64,000 bases of DNA from Panulirus ornatus (lineage: Eukaryota > Arthropoda > Malacostraca > Decapoda > Palinuridae). The notes under the pieces were generated by a model. That model worked only from the letters and a program-made list of their open reading frames with translations. It was not told where the DNA came from and made no database searches. A program made the translations under genes and the position numbers. Where the stretch lies: NCBI RefSeq assembly GCF_036320965.1, contig NC_092276.1:5064282-5128281 (forward strand), written 5' to 3'. This document shows positions 24,266 to 35,849 of this stretch, in pieces (the stretch's first letter is position 1; every line of letters begins with the position of its first letter).

Positions 24266-24409
24266 GTAAGTAACTCAGCTCCCTGGTGGCCGTGTAAGGA
24301 AGGTATCCCCAGACAACACAACATAGGCCCCCAATCCAATCACCTCCTAATCTTCCTCTTCTTCCTCGGACGATTTTAGGCCTAGTGTCGATGCCATCTT
24401 GCCTCCCTG

Positions 24410-24513
<104 letters not shown>

Positions 24514-24634
24514 ATGTTGATTTATTTCTCTTTGCCCAGTCTCTTCTATTCCTCCCCTTCCTTCCCCTCCCTCATGCTTGATTATCCCATCACCCTCTAT
24601 ATGGTCTGGGTATTTAGGATACTATTACGGTCTA

Positions 24635-24790
24635 CCAGCAGATAGCTACACCAGCAGATAGCTAAGTTCTTAGCCCATCAGGTCTTCTGTTATCTGTCCT
24701 TCCCATGTACTGTCCTCCAGCAGATGACCCTCCCTGTCTTAGCCCATCAGGTGTTGTGTTACCTGGTCTTCCCATGTACCTCCTGCAGCT
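24635..24790 (-). repeat. Dispersed ~65-bp repeat, two units (reverse)
   Basis: Contains cccatcaggtcttctgttat, ctgtccttcccatgtac and ccagcagat, then a second unit with cccatcaggtgttgtgttac. This is the reverse complement of the 8.75-kb repeat. Confidence 0.7.
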
Positions 24791-25150
24791 AGTCATGGAG
24801 TTTAGCCAACGTTAATGATGATTCATCGTCTGGTGGGACGGGTTTTAATAAATAATCAAACCAAGTAATTACCCACGTGTTATCACTATTATAGACAACC
24901 CGACATTAACTTTGTTCTCCAAGAAAATTATGCTTGAGTCTGCAGCTTGCTCAAGATTTTGTTTTATTTTTCTCCTCGACGGGGAAGGTTTTAACGATGG
25001 GTTTTAAGTTTAGTTTAAACGTTTATAAGCAAAATGTAATTACAAAAATTGCAGTACAACTAGAGAATACTGTGATGAATATTGTCTCGTTATTTTTTTG
25101 ATCCGGTTGAAATCATCGCCTCGTTCGTTTAATCTGGTGAATAACGATTT

Positions 25151-25152
<2 letters not shown>

Positions 25153-25228
<76 letters not shown>

Positions 25229-25245
25229 TAGATAGATAGATAGAT
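25153..25245. repeat. (AT)n then (GATA)n
   Basis: AT run of about 36 units changing into five GATA units (25226-25245). Confidence 0.97.
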
Positions 25246-25960
25246 GTAGGAAAGCAGAGCAAGGATGATGATATGGAAATATATCTTTACCAAATGGGCC
25301 TAGTTGTGATTTACGAAGTTAAGTGGTCTGGTAGTTAAGGTATACACGACTCGGTTCCTGAAGTGGAATGATTCGATTAAATAATTACTTTCAGACTGTA
25401 CCTGATCTGCTACGTTATGGAGCGCACGTGAGATTACTTGGTAGCAGCTACCACGACCACGAATCTTACGTCCCGATGTAAGGGTATACAGCGATGGTCA
25501 GAGAGACAGACATCCTAGAGATTAAACAGATGAACAGCAGAGAAACCAGAAGGAGAGCATGACAACAGTGGACACCGCTAACTAAGTACCACTTGAAAGA
25601 CAGCCAGATGATCCACTGGAGCCTGCCTAGTCTGCAGTGGAGCAGAGGTTCCTCAGGCACATAACCCTCTTGGATTACTGATAATGACCACGTGACGACC
25701 GCCTGTGACGGGTGACGCAGGATAATGACAGGGAGTTGAACCCCTTGAGAGCAGTCACACGCTCCCCCCCCATCCACTACCCCCCACCCCTTCCCCCTCT
25801 CCCGTCACACCCACGGAACGTGATGGAAGATAGAGTGAGGGAAAGAAGAAGAAGACGTTCACGCTTAAAAAGAAAATTATTTTTCATTGTCCTTTTTTTA
25901 TCTTTTTCACATTACTGCGTTCATCGCTACACCGTCGGTCGTCAGGGGAGTCGTTGAGGA
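25246..25960. other. Spacer, no gene seen
   Basis: C-rich patch at 25763-25812. No repeat family or gene recognised. Confidence 0.4.
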
Positions 25961-25962
25961 CA

Positions 25963-26189
25963 TGGCCATGTACTGTGCACCAGGCCCTGGCAGGCTCGTG
26001 CAACTCCGTCTCTGTGAAGAAATATGAAGGCACTAAGCAGTCCCCTGTTGGGAGCCCAAGTTCAAGTGCAATAATGTACGTAGTTGATCCACCATTCATG
26101 ATGACTGTCTCAAATATCGGGATGACTAGGACGACTGTCATCATCTTGAACCAGTCATGTTGGTAGCACACATTGTGACCTACGTACAC
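25963..26189 (-). other. Open frame on both strands, possible coding fossil
   Basis: The minus strand is open from a GTG at 26189 through the region and reads protein-like (HNVCYQHDWFKMM, then a hydrophobic VVLVIPIFETVIM). The plus strand (25954-26166) is also open and ends in NQSCW. No simple repeat explains this. A tract like a splice acceptor (cctgcctcacag) precedes the minus frame. I do not recognise either product and cannot choose the strand. Confidence 0.15.
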
Positions 26190-28026
26190 ATGGTAACTCC
26201 TGTGAGGCAGGACTTGTAATGGAGTATATTGTTCCTTTGTCTTAACAGGAACGAAATAACGCCACTAGAATAAAGAAAACAACACAAATACATCAAGATT
26301 ATATAAAAATCCTGTAACGAAATTATTCAACACGCAACCTATAGATATAAGAAACATTAGGGATCAGACAGTGGAATCATGTAAGAATATATCGGGCAAA
26401 TCTGCACAAAGTGTGGCAGATGAGGCTGGTTGTTGACGATAGAGGTGCCTGTAGCCTGCGAGTTTGATAGCCTGACTTATCAGAAAGCTTGATTACAGCT
26501 TTATCTCAGATCAAGCTTTACAGATAGAGACGAGGCTTGAATATCATCGTACGGTAGACCTCAGGTAAGGTATTGCAAGGTGAGGGTCAGTACATTACAG
26601 TATAGTAATCCCGTCTGCTACCCACCAACCTGTAATTCATTTTCGATTTCCGCCGACGATGTTGTACATAAACTAAATTCTGTGGGAATACTTTGTCCTG
26701 GCTGGACCTGGGGGTGGACTGCCCGAACCCTCGCTATAGTTTTTGCGGTGTACAAGTCTGCGTCAATACAATGCTGAAGAAAAGATAACCTCATAACATT
26801 TACTTGTTTTCTTCTTTTCCTCGATCACTGACGCTACAATGTTCACTGTTTTCTATACTGATTTTGAACCACGGAAGATATGTTTGAGTTCCATAGTTAG
26901 TGTTACACTTCAGAGGATTGTACATAAAAGCTAGGAGGCAAGGTCGACATGATTGCTGGAGGTAATCTAGGATTACTGTGCTCATGACCGAGAAATTATA
27001 TACCGGGTTGTTTTACCTCAAGAAAAAGAGCTTGAGACAGGTAGTCACACCCGAGCAAATTAGCGTTCATTTACCTGGAGCTTGACGTCAGGTCTTGCTC
27101 GAGTTTGTTATTTCCAAATGTGTAATTATGTCCCCCTCAGGTCCACGTGAGGCGAGGGAGTTGTCGGGTTGAGCTCAGGGTATGTGGGGAGGGAGTTCCG
27201 TGTGACCATACTGTACCAGGATATCTGTTCGTCCTCTACCATACACTCGAAATACTATTGTGATTTGATTTTCGCTGGTTGATCTTGTTGTCTCAGGCGT
27301 TTAGCGGGGCAGCTCCGACATGCACACAGTTCACGTTGAACGTCACTAATGGCTGGCTGGCGTTTACTGTGGCATGGTTCCTGTACTCTGCTTGATGCCT
27401 CCTCAAGACGGAGGAGAGTCGTCATGTCTTCCTCCTCGGTAAACCACAGAACCGCGCCATTTACCCCCCTGGCTTCAGATGCGACCAATTACCCTCCTCA
27501 GAGCCGGCAATTAGATCGGTCGAAGTGGGTAATTTACCTGCCGATAATCAGACACTTCGCCGCACCTGTCAGCACCTCACGGTGACGGAGGCGAGGCTGT
27601 GTGTGGATCCGGTCGTGCGTTTCTCCTGGCGACTCCAGGAACGCTTCTGTGAGATGCCAACCTCTGAACCTGCTTCATTATTGCCCATCAAACGATCGAC
27701 TTAACTGCTCGTTATATGAAGAGGATCGTGTTTACTTGCCGAGGATATGCAAATAACTGGGGAAATGTGGTCTGCGTCTCAAGAAATCATACATCACTGT
27801 ATTAGTTCCCGAGTCATGATTCATACATTAACTGTGTTAGTAACTGCCCGTCCATCTGCCCTACAGTGTTAGTCCCCTTATCATGTCTCATACAGTATTG
27901 TATGAATGTATCACTCTTAACCTCACCCCTCACCATCTTCCTATGACGCCTAACACAGGATGATTTGACCCAAATCCTTCTTTCTGAAACCTGGTTCTGA
28001 TCAAACTAAACTAAATCCTATATCCT
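26190..28026. other. Spacer, no gene supported
   Basis: Frames are short and overlap on opposite strands. No repeat family recognised. Confidence 0.4.
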
Positions 28027-28060
28027 CTCCCTCCCTCCCTCCCTCCCTCCCTCCCTCCCC
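28027..28060. repeat. (CTCC)n microsatellite
   Basis: About eight units of ctcc. Confidence 0.92.
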
Positions 28061-28489
28061 GATCTCGCGAAAAAAAATGTTTTAATCTTGTAAAAAGAGA
28101 TTTATGTTCAGGAGACTTCCCGGGAATAACAACATGGTTGTTCACTGATCGTCTCTATAACAATTTTCAAAACATTTTTCGGGAGGATGTTAATTTTATA
28201 CGAGAGCTAATCCCCCTAGTGTGTGGATATTACTATAGCAAACTATGGTATGGCTGGGAACCCCGTCACTGGCACCACCTGTCTCGCCCCTTCCCTACTC
28301 CACCATACCTGTTACGGCCCCATCACCGAGAGTAATTGGCCTATTCCACATCACAGGCAGTTAATGGAAAAAATAAGCAGAGGAACATACAAAGTTGCGA
28401 ATATCATTATTGACGAACACCTGGTGGGTTGGCCCTTAGGGTCTAGGGGTATCTATGGTGGGAGCTTCTATTGGTTGGGGTTAAGGGGT

Positions 28490-28920
28490 GGATATTAAGG
28501 GCTCTGTAATGACTGGAGATGGAGAGGGCTAGGGTGTCCCTTTGGGTTAAAATGTTTTTAAGAGCTTTGTTTTTTTTTTTTCTTAAGAACGGAGGTGTTC
28601 CCGAGGGCTATCGTGTCCCTTAGGTCTGTAGTAGAGTAGAGAATGATCGACCTATTAGCTCCTGAAGACTAGTTTCATTTAGGGTTTGATGTGTGTACCT
28701 TAGGGCTGTAGTGTCCCACTGGGCTAGGGGTACCCTTGAGAGCTTGTCTGTCAGTGAGGGCTGTGGTGACCATAAAGGTCAGGGTATCCGTGAGGGTTAG
28801 GCTGCCCTTAGGGACTGGGTGTTTTTTAAAGACTGAAATGGACCTGACGGCTGTGATGTCCCTCAGGGTCCTCCCCATAAGGCTTGGATTATGTCCTTAA
28901 ACGCTGTGGTGTTCGGGAGT
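28490..28920. repeat. Degenerate 'gggctgtggtgtcccttag' array
   Basis: Irregular units such as agggctgtagtgtcccac and agggctatcgtgtcccttag recur about every 30-50 bp. Confidence 0.55.
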
Positions 28921-28934
28921 AGGGACGACATGCA

Positions 28935-29155
28935 TTAATAAAAGGCCTGTCTGGAAAGGGCCGCTATATTTCATGGAAGCCTTTAACACAAGGCCCACTA
29001 TATTTTCAAGAGACCTTTGAGACAAAGGTCACCAGGTAAGCTAGAGGCCTTTTAGGCAAAGACCGCCTTATTTACGTGAGGCCTTTGAAGCAATGGCTAC
29101 TATGTTTACGTAAGGCTGTTAAGGTAAAGGCCACCATGTTTTCTGTTTATCTTCG
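28935..29155. repeat. ~37-bp degenerate minisatellite
   Basis: About six units containing aggcctttgaggcaaaggcc followed by a(c/t)catgtttacgt variants. Confidence 0.75.
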
Positions 29156-29252
29156 AAGGTGTCTGAAAATATATCCCTTCTACCATAACTCTCCCTCAGA
29201 GTTAAAAGTTGAGAGGGCAGAGTCTGAGTCGCAGGGGAATGTAGGTAGTTGC

Positions 29253-29253
<1 letters not shown>

Positions 29254-29309
<56 letters not shown>
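29254..29309. repeat. (GT)n microsatellite
   Basis: GT run of about 28 units. Confidence 0.97.
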
Positions 29310-29312
<3 letters not shown>

Positions 29313-29461
29313 GGAAGAGGTTGGATGTAGTGAGGCAGTAGTGTGGGGGTCAGGTAATTCATGAGTGTGATAATGAGGGATTAAACGAGTTATCTTCACA
29401 CCTACAGCCATGCGAACAACACCTCCTTGCACGCACTTGGCAGTAGCTGTATTTCTTCACT

Positions 29462-29464
<3 letters not shown>

Positions 29465-29515
<51 letters not shown>

Positions 29516-29518
29516 TTG

Positions 29519-29572
<54 letters not shown>
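29465..29572. repeat. Inverted microsatellite pair (CA)25-tttgct-(GT)26
   Basis: A pure CA run (29465-29514), a 6-bp spacer and a pure GT run (29521-29572). The two arms are exact complements for about 50 bp, so the DNA could extrude a long hairpin. Confidence 0.95.
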
Positions 29573-29575
<3 letters not shown>

Positions 29576-29780
29576 CACCTGCACCCACCCTCAGAGCTAT
29601 CATTAACTCCTAAATGGAAAGTATCAGATATGCATAAATACGAAAATATTGCCTGCATGGTTCCCCCATCAGTTCCCAAATTAGCGTAGCCAGGTAATGG
29701 TTCCATTGATTAGGTGGGCGTTAAGTCTTTCGATGTATGTCTTCTGTTACTTGTTGTTCTTTTGCCTCTAGCAATGATTC

Positions 29781-29781
<1 letters not shown>

Positions 29782-29850
<69 letters not shown>
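29782..29850. repeat. (GA)n microsatellite
   Basis: Pure GA run of about 34 units. Confidence 0.97.
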
Positions 29851-29853
<3 letters not shown>

Positions 29854-30104
29854 GGAAAATGCAGGTTTGTGTGACATAAAGAAATCATAACGTTGTATTA
29901 GCACGATACTTGCCTCCCTCCCTCTTCCCCCATTCTGCTCCCTCCCACTTCCTACCACAGCCCACACCCTGGCCAGGTGCCGGCCCCTCCACACCACCAC
30001 AAGGGACACGGTCACGCCCTGATCCCTGGCTGGCTGTCATTTCCCTTACTGATCTACTCCCTTGATATCCTGCTCCCTTACTTCACCCATTTTTTAGCTT
30101 CTTT

Positions 30105-30210
30105 GTTCCGTTACCTGTAACTTCACTGTTCCATTAACTGTTACTTCACTGTTCCATTAACTGTAAATTCACTGTTCCATTAACTGTAACTTCAGTGTTC
30201 CATGAACTGC
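30105..30210. repeat. 23-bp minisatellite
   Basis: Four to five units of actgttccattaactgtaac followed by ttc. Confidence 0.88.
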
Positions 30211-30625
30211 TGTAACAGGCGAGGTCTTACCACCCATCATTGCATAAAACTTCAGTTACAAGAAATGAACTACAGTTCTGATGACAACTACAGCTACAGT
30301 GACGACCAGGACACACAGTATTGATAAATGCTGGACAGAAGGAAAGAATAAACCTTTACGTAAGAATTTTTAACAACTGTCCATGTTGTGTGTGACAGTA
30401 TTACCATAGAGAGAAAGGGAATTAACAAGTAAGAAAAACGTAAGTTCCAATTTTATTTGATAGTATACAGTAGTAAAACATAACATGAACAAAGAGGATT
30501 ACTGATTGTAAGGAAGATGAAAGCGCGTGTGTGTTTGAAAATTCAGACATCACTCCTGTACGTGAATCATTAAAGAGAACCGAACTAAGATATTGTTAAA
30601 TAACAGACAAACATTAGACGTACAA

Positions 30626-30626
<1 letters not shown>

Positions 30627-30683
<57 letters not shown>
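30627..30683. repeat. (TTA)n microsatellite
   Basis: About 19 units of the trinucleotide. Confidence 0.97.
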
Positions 30684-30684
<1 letters not shown>

Positions 30685-30720
30685 TGAATGGTGAACAAAG
30701 AAAATTTACTACTGTTTTAG

Positions 30721-30724
<4 letters not shown>

Positions 30725-30792
<68 letters not shown>
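30725..30792. repeat. (GA)n microsatellite
   Basis: Pure GA run of about 34 units. Confidence 0.97.
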
Positions 30793-30796
<4 letters not shown>

Positions 30797-30883
30797 TGGT
30801 GCATGTTTACTGGACAATGATAATAAAAAAATGGTTGATGATATCTTATGGTGTTGGTCGTCTGATGTTACAAGAATGCCAGC

Positions 30884-30888
<5 letters not shown>

Positions 30889-30946
<58 letters not shown>
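30889..30946. repeat. (CT)n microsatellite
   Basis: Pure CT run of about 29 units. With the GA tract at 30725 it forms a complementary inverted pair about 100 bp apart. Confidence 0.97.
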
Positions 30947-30948
<2 letters not shown>

Positions 30949-31142
30949 ATACACATTTTCAGAATATGTGAGAGTGTTTGCGTTGTATAGATATCTATTA
31001 CGTTATCTGTTTGTACTGTACGCGGAGGGAGTTCTTGTGGGACTTAGTCTCATGAACATTTTCTGATATCATACAGCATTTTTATTTATACTGTCTGTAA
31101 ATACCATATTCTCATTCATTCTGTTCAATTCATTCACACTCA

Positions 31143-31230
31143 TTTACCGACCAGCCCCGAGGAGAGGATGATCACCCAGGTTGGGTGTGGGCCAACTCCC
31201 GCGCCCAGGATTCGAACCGCTGGCGGGCTC
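31143..31230 (-). mobile_element. SINE-like fragment with B-box-like motif
   Basis: On the minus strand it reads ggttcgaatcctgggcgcgg (B-box-like, 31203-31222), then agttggcccacacccaacc, then catcctctcctcggggctgg, then tcggtaaatgag. The tail aligns with the end of the tRNA-Val-like SINE at 60.4-60.6 kb and with a decapod repeat tail I recall. The tRNA-like 5' head is missing. A 21-bp array abuts its head side. Confidence 0.55.
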
Positions 31231-31377
31231 GTGCTCATAGATCGTAGCGTTGTACTCAAGGGTAATTCAGTCGTGGTCAAGGGTCGTGCCGTCGTGGTCA
31301 AGGGTCGTGTCGTCGTGGTCAAGGGTCGTGCCGTCGTGGTCAAGGGTCGTGCCGTCATCTTCAAAGGTTTTAGAATC
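31231..31377 (+). repeat. 21-bp array, right arm of the palindromic family
   Basis: Seven units in exact 21-bp register, including four gtggtcaagggtcgtgccgt plus c types. The outer units are diverged (gtgctcatagatcgtagcgt plus t and atcttcaaaggttttagaat plus c). No core or left arm is present. On the left it meets a SINE-like fragment directly. Confidence 0.85.
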
Positions 31378-32250
31378 AATGATTAGCAACAATATACCTG
31401 TATGTGTTTCTGGCGTAACTCGAGAATTATTCGTAGAAAGTTGACGCTAATGTTAACCATCATTACTGAGACAAGACGTATTCAACATTCCTACGTGTAT
31501 TTAACATTTCATCGAGTAATTAACATGCCTGCGTGTACTTAACTTCCTTAAATTATCCTAAGCAAAGATGTCCGTTTTATTCAAATTCTTGATTTTTCAA
31601 AGTAAGTTTTTTTCAGATTTGTTTATTTAGCCATTTCCTTCACAGTGTTTGTTTATTTTTTCAAGGCAATTTTATTCAGTGCCTTCGAGTGATGTATTCA
31701 TGTGTAGAATACTTTTGCAGATTTCTAATTGAAGAGTAAACAGTGTGTTTCCAAGCAATGAATTAGCTCAAGTCAAGCAGCGTTCAAATATAAACTGATT
31801 GTGAAATTGTAAGACGCTGATATACTGTTGTAAGACGGTGAGGCTGGACGATATTTAAGTTACTGACAGTGAACAATGAAGATATGGGAGAAAGTGGACA
31901 TGAATCTCCGTAAGATATGGAAGTAATGAGCGTCGGGCTCAAAGGGTCATACTTCGTGCTCAGTGGGTTGAAGTTCGTCTCGTCTGCTTCAAGTGTGTGT
32001 GTCGTACACTGTGTATGAAGCAAGGGTTGAGTAACAACACATCCAGGGAAGGTTATTTGGGGCATTATAGGTAAGCCTATGCTAATGAGTTTGTGGGTCT
32101 CGTATGGAGCCAGGTGGTCCATTAAAGAATAGGATAGGGTGATTTATTATTGATGTCATTTCCTTCTGTAATCAGGGTCGGGAATGGCCGATAATGGACT
32201 CATGCCTGGTGGGTGGTGACCCCGGGGTCACATACTGACTAACGCCTTTA
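31378..32250. other. AT-rich spacer
   Basis: No gene. A faint trace of the 21-bp family (gggctcaaagggtcatac) lies at about 31935-32000. Confidence 0.4.
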
Positions 32251-32254
32251 TCTT

Positions 32255-32431
32255 ACACCTTGCCTCACGCTACACCTTGCCTCACGCTGCACCTTGCCTC
32301 ACGCTGCACCTTGCCTCACGTTACACCTTGCCTCAGGCTGCACCTTGCCTCACGATGCATCTTGCCTCACGCTACACCTTGCCTCACGCTACACCTTGCC
32401 TCACGATGCATCTTGCCTCACGCTACACCTT
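32255..32431. repeat. 17-bp minisatellite
   Basis: About ten units of cttgcctcacgctacac with few substitutions. Confidence 0.93.
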
Positions 32432-33420
32432 GTCTTTAAACTGTAACTTCCCCTTCCACCTTACCACAGACTTTCTTACCTTCCTCATATTCTTACCCAC
32501 TCCAGTACATCCTCTACCTTGTTACTATCCCCCCACACACACCACACCACTCTACCAACCTGTTCACACTACCTCCCCTCCATTGTGCCTCCAACCTACG
32601 TTCCGGAACCCTCCACCCCTTTTCAGCCATCACTCCCTCCTCTACACCCTGTCTCCTTACCGTCCTCTGTTCCTTACTCCCTCTCCCTCCCCATCACTCC
32701 CTCCCTCCCTCGTCGCCATATCTGTGTCCTGCTGAACACCGCCTCAGACGCAGCTCTCTGACGTAACTCATTTTCCTGGAAGAGTTACGTCGAACAATTT
32801 CTTTTTCAACACACAGGCGGCCTGACTGTCGAGGACGGCACTGTGGGGAGAACATCTTTTTTTCTCCCGAGGAAACAGGGAGTTGTGTGATTGCTCCTAC
32901 CGACCCGTCCTGGGAATCTTACCACACAGCCAGATCGAACACATTCGTGTAGGTTCTGAAAACCTGTTCCCTTTCTCATCCTTCTTCGACATCATCTACT
33001 TCTACCCCTTCGTGAACACCTGTATTTTCCTCCACTTTTCTTCGGATATACTCTACTTCACGTCTTGTTAATATCTCATCCCCTCCATTCCCAAACTCGT
33101 TCCCTTCCGCGCTACTTGCCTTGACTCGTCTTCATCTGTCCCCTACACGTACTCGTCCCTTCCCTCTCCTTCTACGCACCCTCACCTTCCCCTCTACCTC
33201 ACTATCTTTCCCACCCTCCTCCATTATCTTCCTCTCGCTACAGTCTTACATTCGCCATCTTCCACTCGTTGCAGTTTTCTCTTCCACCTTCAGTCCACTT
33301 GATATCTCCTTTACTCCACCTTGTCACCACATCCTCAACTCGTCCCCTCGTCAGGCTTCACCTCATCCTCACACTCCCACCTTTCATCACCTCCACACCC
33401 ACCATCCACACGACTCGTGA
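32432..33420. other. Pyrimidine-rich spacer
   Basis: C/T-rich over almost 1 kb, giving long plus-strand frames rich in Pro, Ser, Leu and Thr. Low complexity rather than coding. Confidence 0.55.
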
Positions 33421-33585
33421 CTCCGTCTCTCTCATGATGTCTATAAGGTGCTTCGTTGTGAGGGGCTCGGACGAATTAGCAGGATGTGAGGAGCCTTCTG
33501 CTTTGCTATATGATCTCCATATATGAAGAGCTCCATCCATATATGAATATCAGGAAGCACATTTGGGTTTGGATCACAATTACTC

Positions 33586-33650
33586 ACCAGATAATCTCGC
33601 CATAGGTCTTCTGTTATGTCTTTCCCGTGTACTTCCATACCCTGTACACT
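33586..33650 (-). repeat. Dispersed ~65-bp repeat, single unit (reverse)
   Basis: Reverse complement holds aagtacacgggaaagacata, then acagaagacctatggcgaga and ttatctggtga, matching the 8.75-kb family. Confidence 0.6.
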
Positions 33651-34250
33651 TCATGCCCTCCACACCGTGTGATCGCTATCCTACATGTAGGCCTTGCCCT
33701 TCTCATGACATGCATGACAGACACTGCAGACACTTTTCTGTGTTTTGATGTCTTCTCCTTTGCTCCAGGTACCCCATTAGTTCCTCTTTCGGCCCTTTGG
33801 TTCAGCTGTTCCATTACCTCTGTTGACACTGCGCCTTCTCTATTTTTCCGGTCATCTTGTTCCATCACACGAGGACCGTCGGTTGAGGTCTTGTGGCTTT
33901 CTCTGACTCAGTCACTGTTCTGCCCACTCTGTGTCAGGTGTCACCTGCCTCAGTGTGCCTCTCTTTCCACTGGTGAAGTTGGTATTGTTGGAAAACTGCG
34001 ACATTTTGTACACGCGACGTAGCTTCCATTACTGTGATGACGGTCTAGTCTTGTCATCTTAGTTTGTTAGTTATTTTGCTCTCAGTCACCAAGCCAAGCC
34101 ATTTTTTTTTTTTTTTTATCTTTTTCTCTTCATCAGATCGTCACTTTTACTCTCTGTTCGCAACTTTTTCAGAGCATATCCTTGTAGTCTTTAAACTGAG
34201 GGAATTTAGTATTCGTCGACTTTTGTGATTTTTATTTTTTTCCTTTTGCT
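33651..34250. other. Spacer with overlapping short frames
   Basis: Open on both strands over 33627-34022 (plus) and 33614-33868 (minus). Neither product is recognised and both run into the repeat at 33586-33650. A T run lies at 34103-34118. Confidence 0.35.
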
Positions 34251-34264
34251 TTAATGATACAAAC

Positions 34265-34385
34265 AAGAGCAGGGGGTGGCGGTGGTGGTGATGTTAGAAG
34301 TGGTAGTGGAGGTGGTGGTGGTAGAGGTGTTAGAAGTGGTAGTGGTGGTGGTAGAGGTGTTAGAAGTGGTGGTGGTGGCAGAAGA
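34265..34385. repeat. GGT/GTA-rich minisatellite
   Basis: Units such as ggtggtggtagaggtgttag followed by aagtggtag, about 33-39 bp, three copies. Confidence 0.8.
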
Positions 34386-34799
34386 GCCTGGCGAGAGCGT
34401 CGTCATTCTCTTTCGATCTCGATGTCTGCCCAACGTAGCTGGTTGCTGGAGCTCGGCGAGAGAGGTTCTCAGCGCTGCCTCGTCCTCGACGTGTGCTAAC
34501 ATCAGCTTGCGTTCGTAATCTTTTAATGAGGATTCTGAATAATGAACAACGGGATAATTGGCGAAGTTGGCTCTTGGGGCTCGGCGGGGCGCGCTATCCC
34601 TCTGCCCGGGTGCCTCCTGTAATTGCTAGTCTCCGCTGGAATGAACTACAAGTTAGGACGACGCAACTCAGGCCTTGATATTAGTCCGTCTCCAAAGTTC
34701 GGTTAAATTTACTACCAACAAACAGTCTGTTACAGCTGTTGTTACTCCGCGTGTGGGTCGTGCTGATGGCGGATGTCGCCCCGACTTGTTGGTGCTGCC

Positions 34800-34905
34800 T
34801 CTCCAACTTTTCGTTCAGTGTCTCGACCCTCGACCTTCTTGTCATAGTACTCGACCTTCTGGTGCTGCTCCTCGACATTCTGGAGGCTACGTCTCGACCA
34901 CTTGA
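34800..34905. repeat. Degenerate 'ctcgaccttctggtgctg' array
   Basis: Three to four diverged units of about 25 bp. Confidence 0.5.
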
Positions 34906-34979
34906 TGCTTTTGATGTATTCAGGTTTAGAATGAGTGTACACTTATGGTATACTACTCATGGAGAAACGATGGTTTAAG

Positions 34980-34982
<3 letters not shown>

Positions 34983-35049
<67 letters not shown>

Positions 35050-35066
35050 CAACAACAACAACAACA

Positions 35067-35143
<77 letters not shown>
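34983..35143. repeat. Compound (CA)n-(CAA)n-(CT)n microsatellite
   Basis: CA to 35046, acaacaacaacaacaacaat to 35068, then CT from 35071 to 35143. Confidence 0.97.
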
Positions 35144-35144
<1 letters not shown>

Positions 35145-35787
35145 ACTAGAAGTGTCATCCAACAAGCAAGGTAGGTATTTGTGACTCTGCCTTTTGGCAT
35201 GGAGGAGTTGGCGTTAGAGTTCGAATTCTCAGAGATCAAAGATCATTTCGTCCAAATCTTGAGGTTAAACCTCAGGATTATCACGTTTTTAGTCATGTAG
35301 CAGGGAGATGGGAGGCACATGTGTCAGGTGTACGAGGTACGGGAGATTGGAGGCACATTTGTGTGTGTGGTTTGCGAGGTAGAAAATGGGAGGCACATGG
35401 GTGTGGTCGTGGTCTGCGACATCAGAGATGAAACTGCTGTGTTTTAGATTATACAACATTCGAATTTCATACCAGACAATTTCATCTGTTCCAAAGCAAA
35501 ATGAAAACAGAATTGTTGAAAAAGAGTACAGGTGGTGAAATAACAATAATAGTGGCAACAAAAATAACAAAAGTAATTGCTTCCACTGCCATTGCTGCTA
35601 GTTTAAATTTTATTCTCAATTATCGCTCTCGCATTCGGAAGGTAAGCAATTGTAGTGCAGATATTATTATTTGTCCGTTGTTTTCATAAAACTGTAGCTC
35701 TGTAAAACTCATCATAACACTGTGAGGACTCGCCATCAGCTGAACGCCCTGGAAAATGAGTACGAAAGGAATGAGCACAAACCTGAT

Positions 35788-35789
<2 letters not shown>
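35144..35789. other. Spacer with three diverged direct copies
   Basis: gatgggaggcacatgtgtca, then gattggaggcacatttgtgt, then aatgggaggcacatgggtgt recur about every 48-50 bp at 35306-35410. No gene recognised. Confidence 0.55.

Positions 35790-35847
<58 letters not shown>
35790..35847. repeat. (CA)n microsatellite
   Basis: Pure CA run of about 28 units, directly upstream of the decayed LINE copy. Confidence 0.97.

Positions 35848-35848
<1 letters not shown>

Positions 35849-35849
<1 letters not shown>

Noticed and set aside
33614..33868. 84-codon minus-strand frame, considered as a gag zinc-knuckle remnant
   Set aside because: No CCHC spacing, and its end is part of the dispersed 65-bp repeat.
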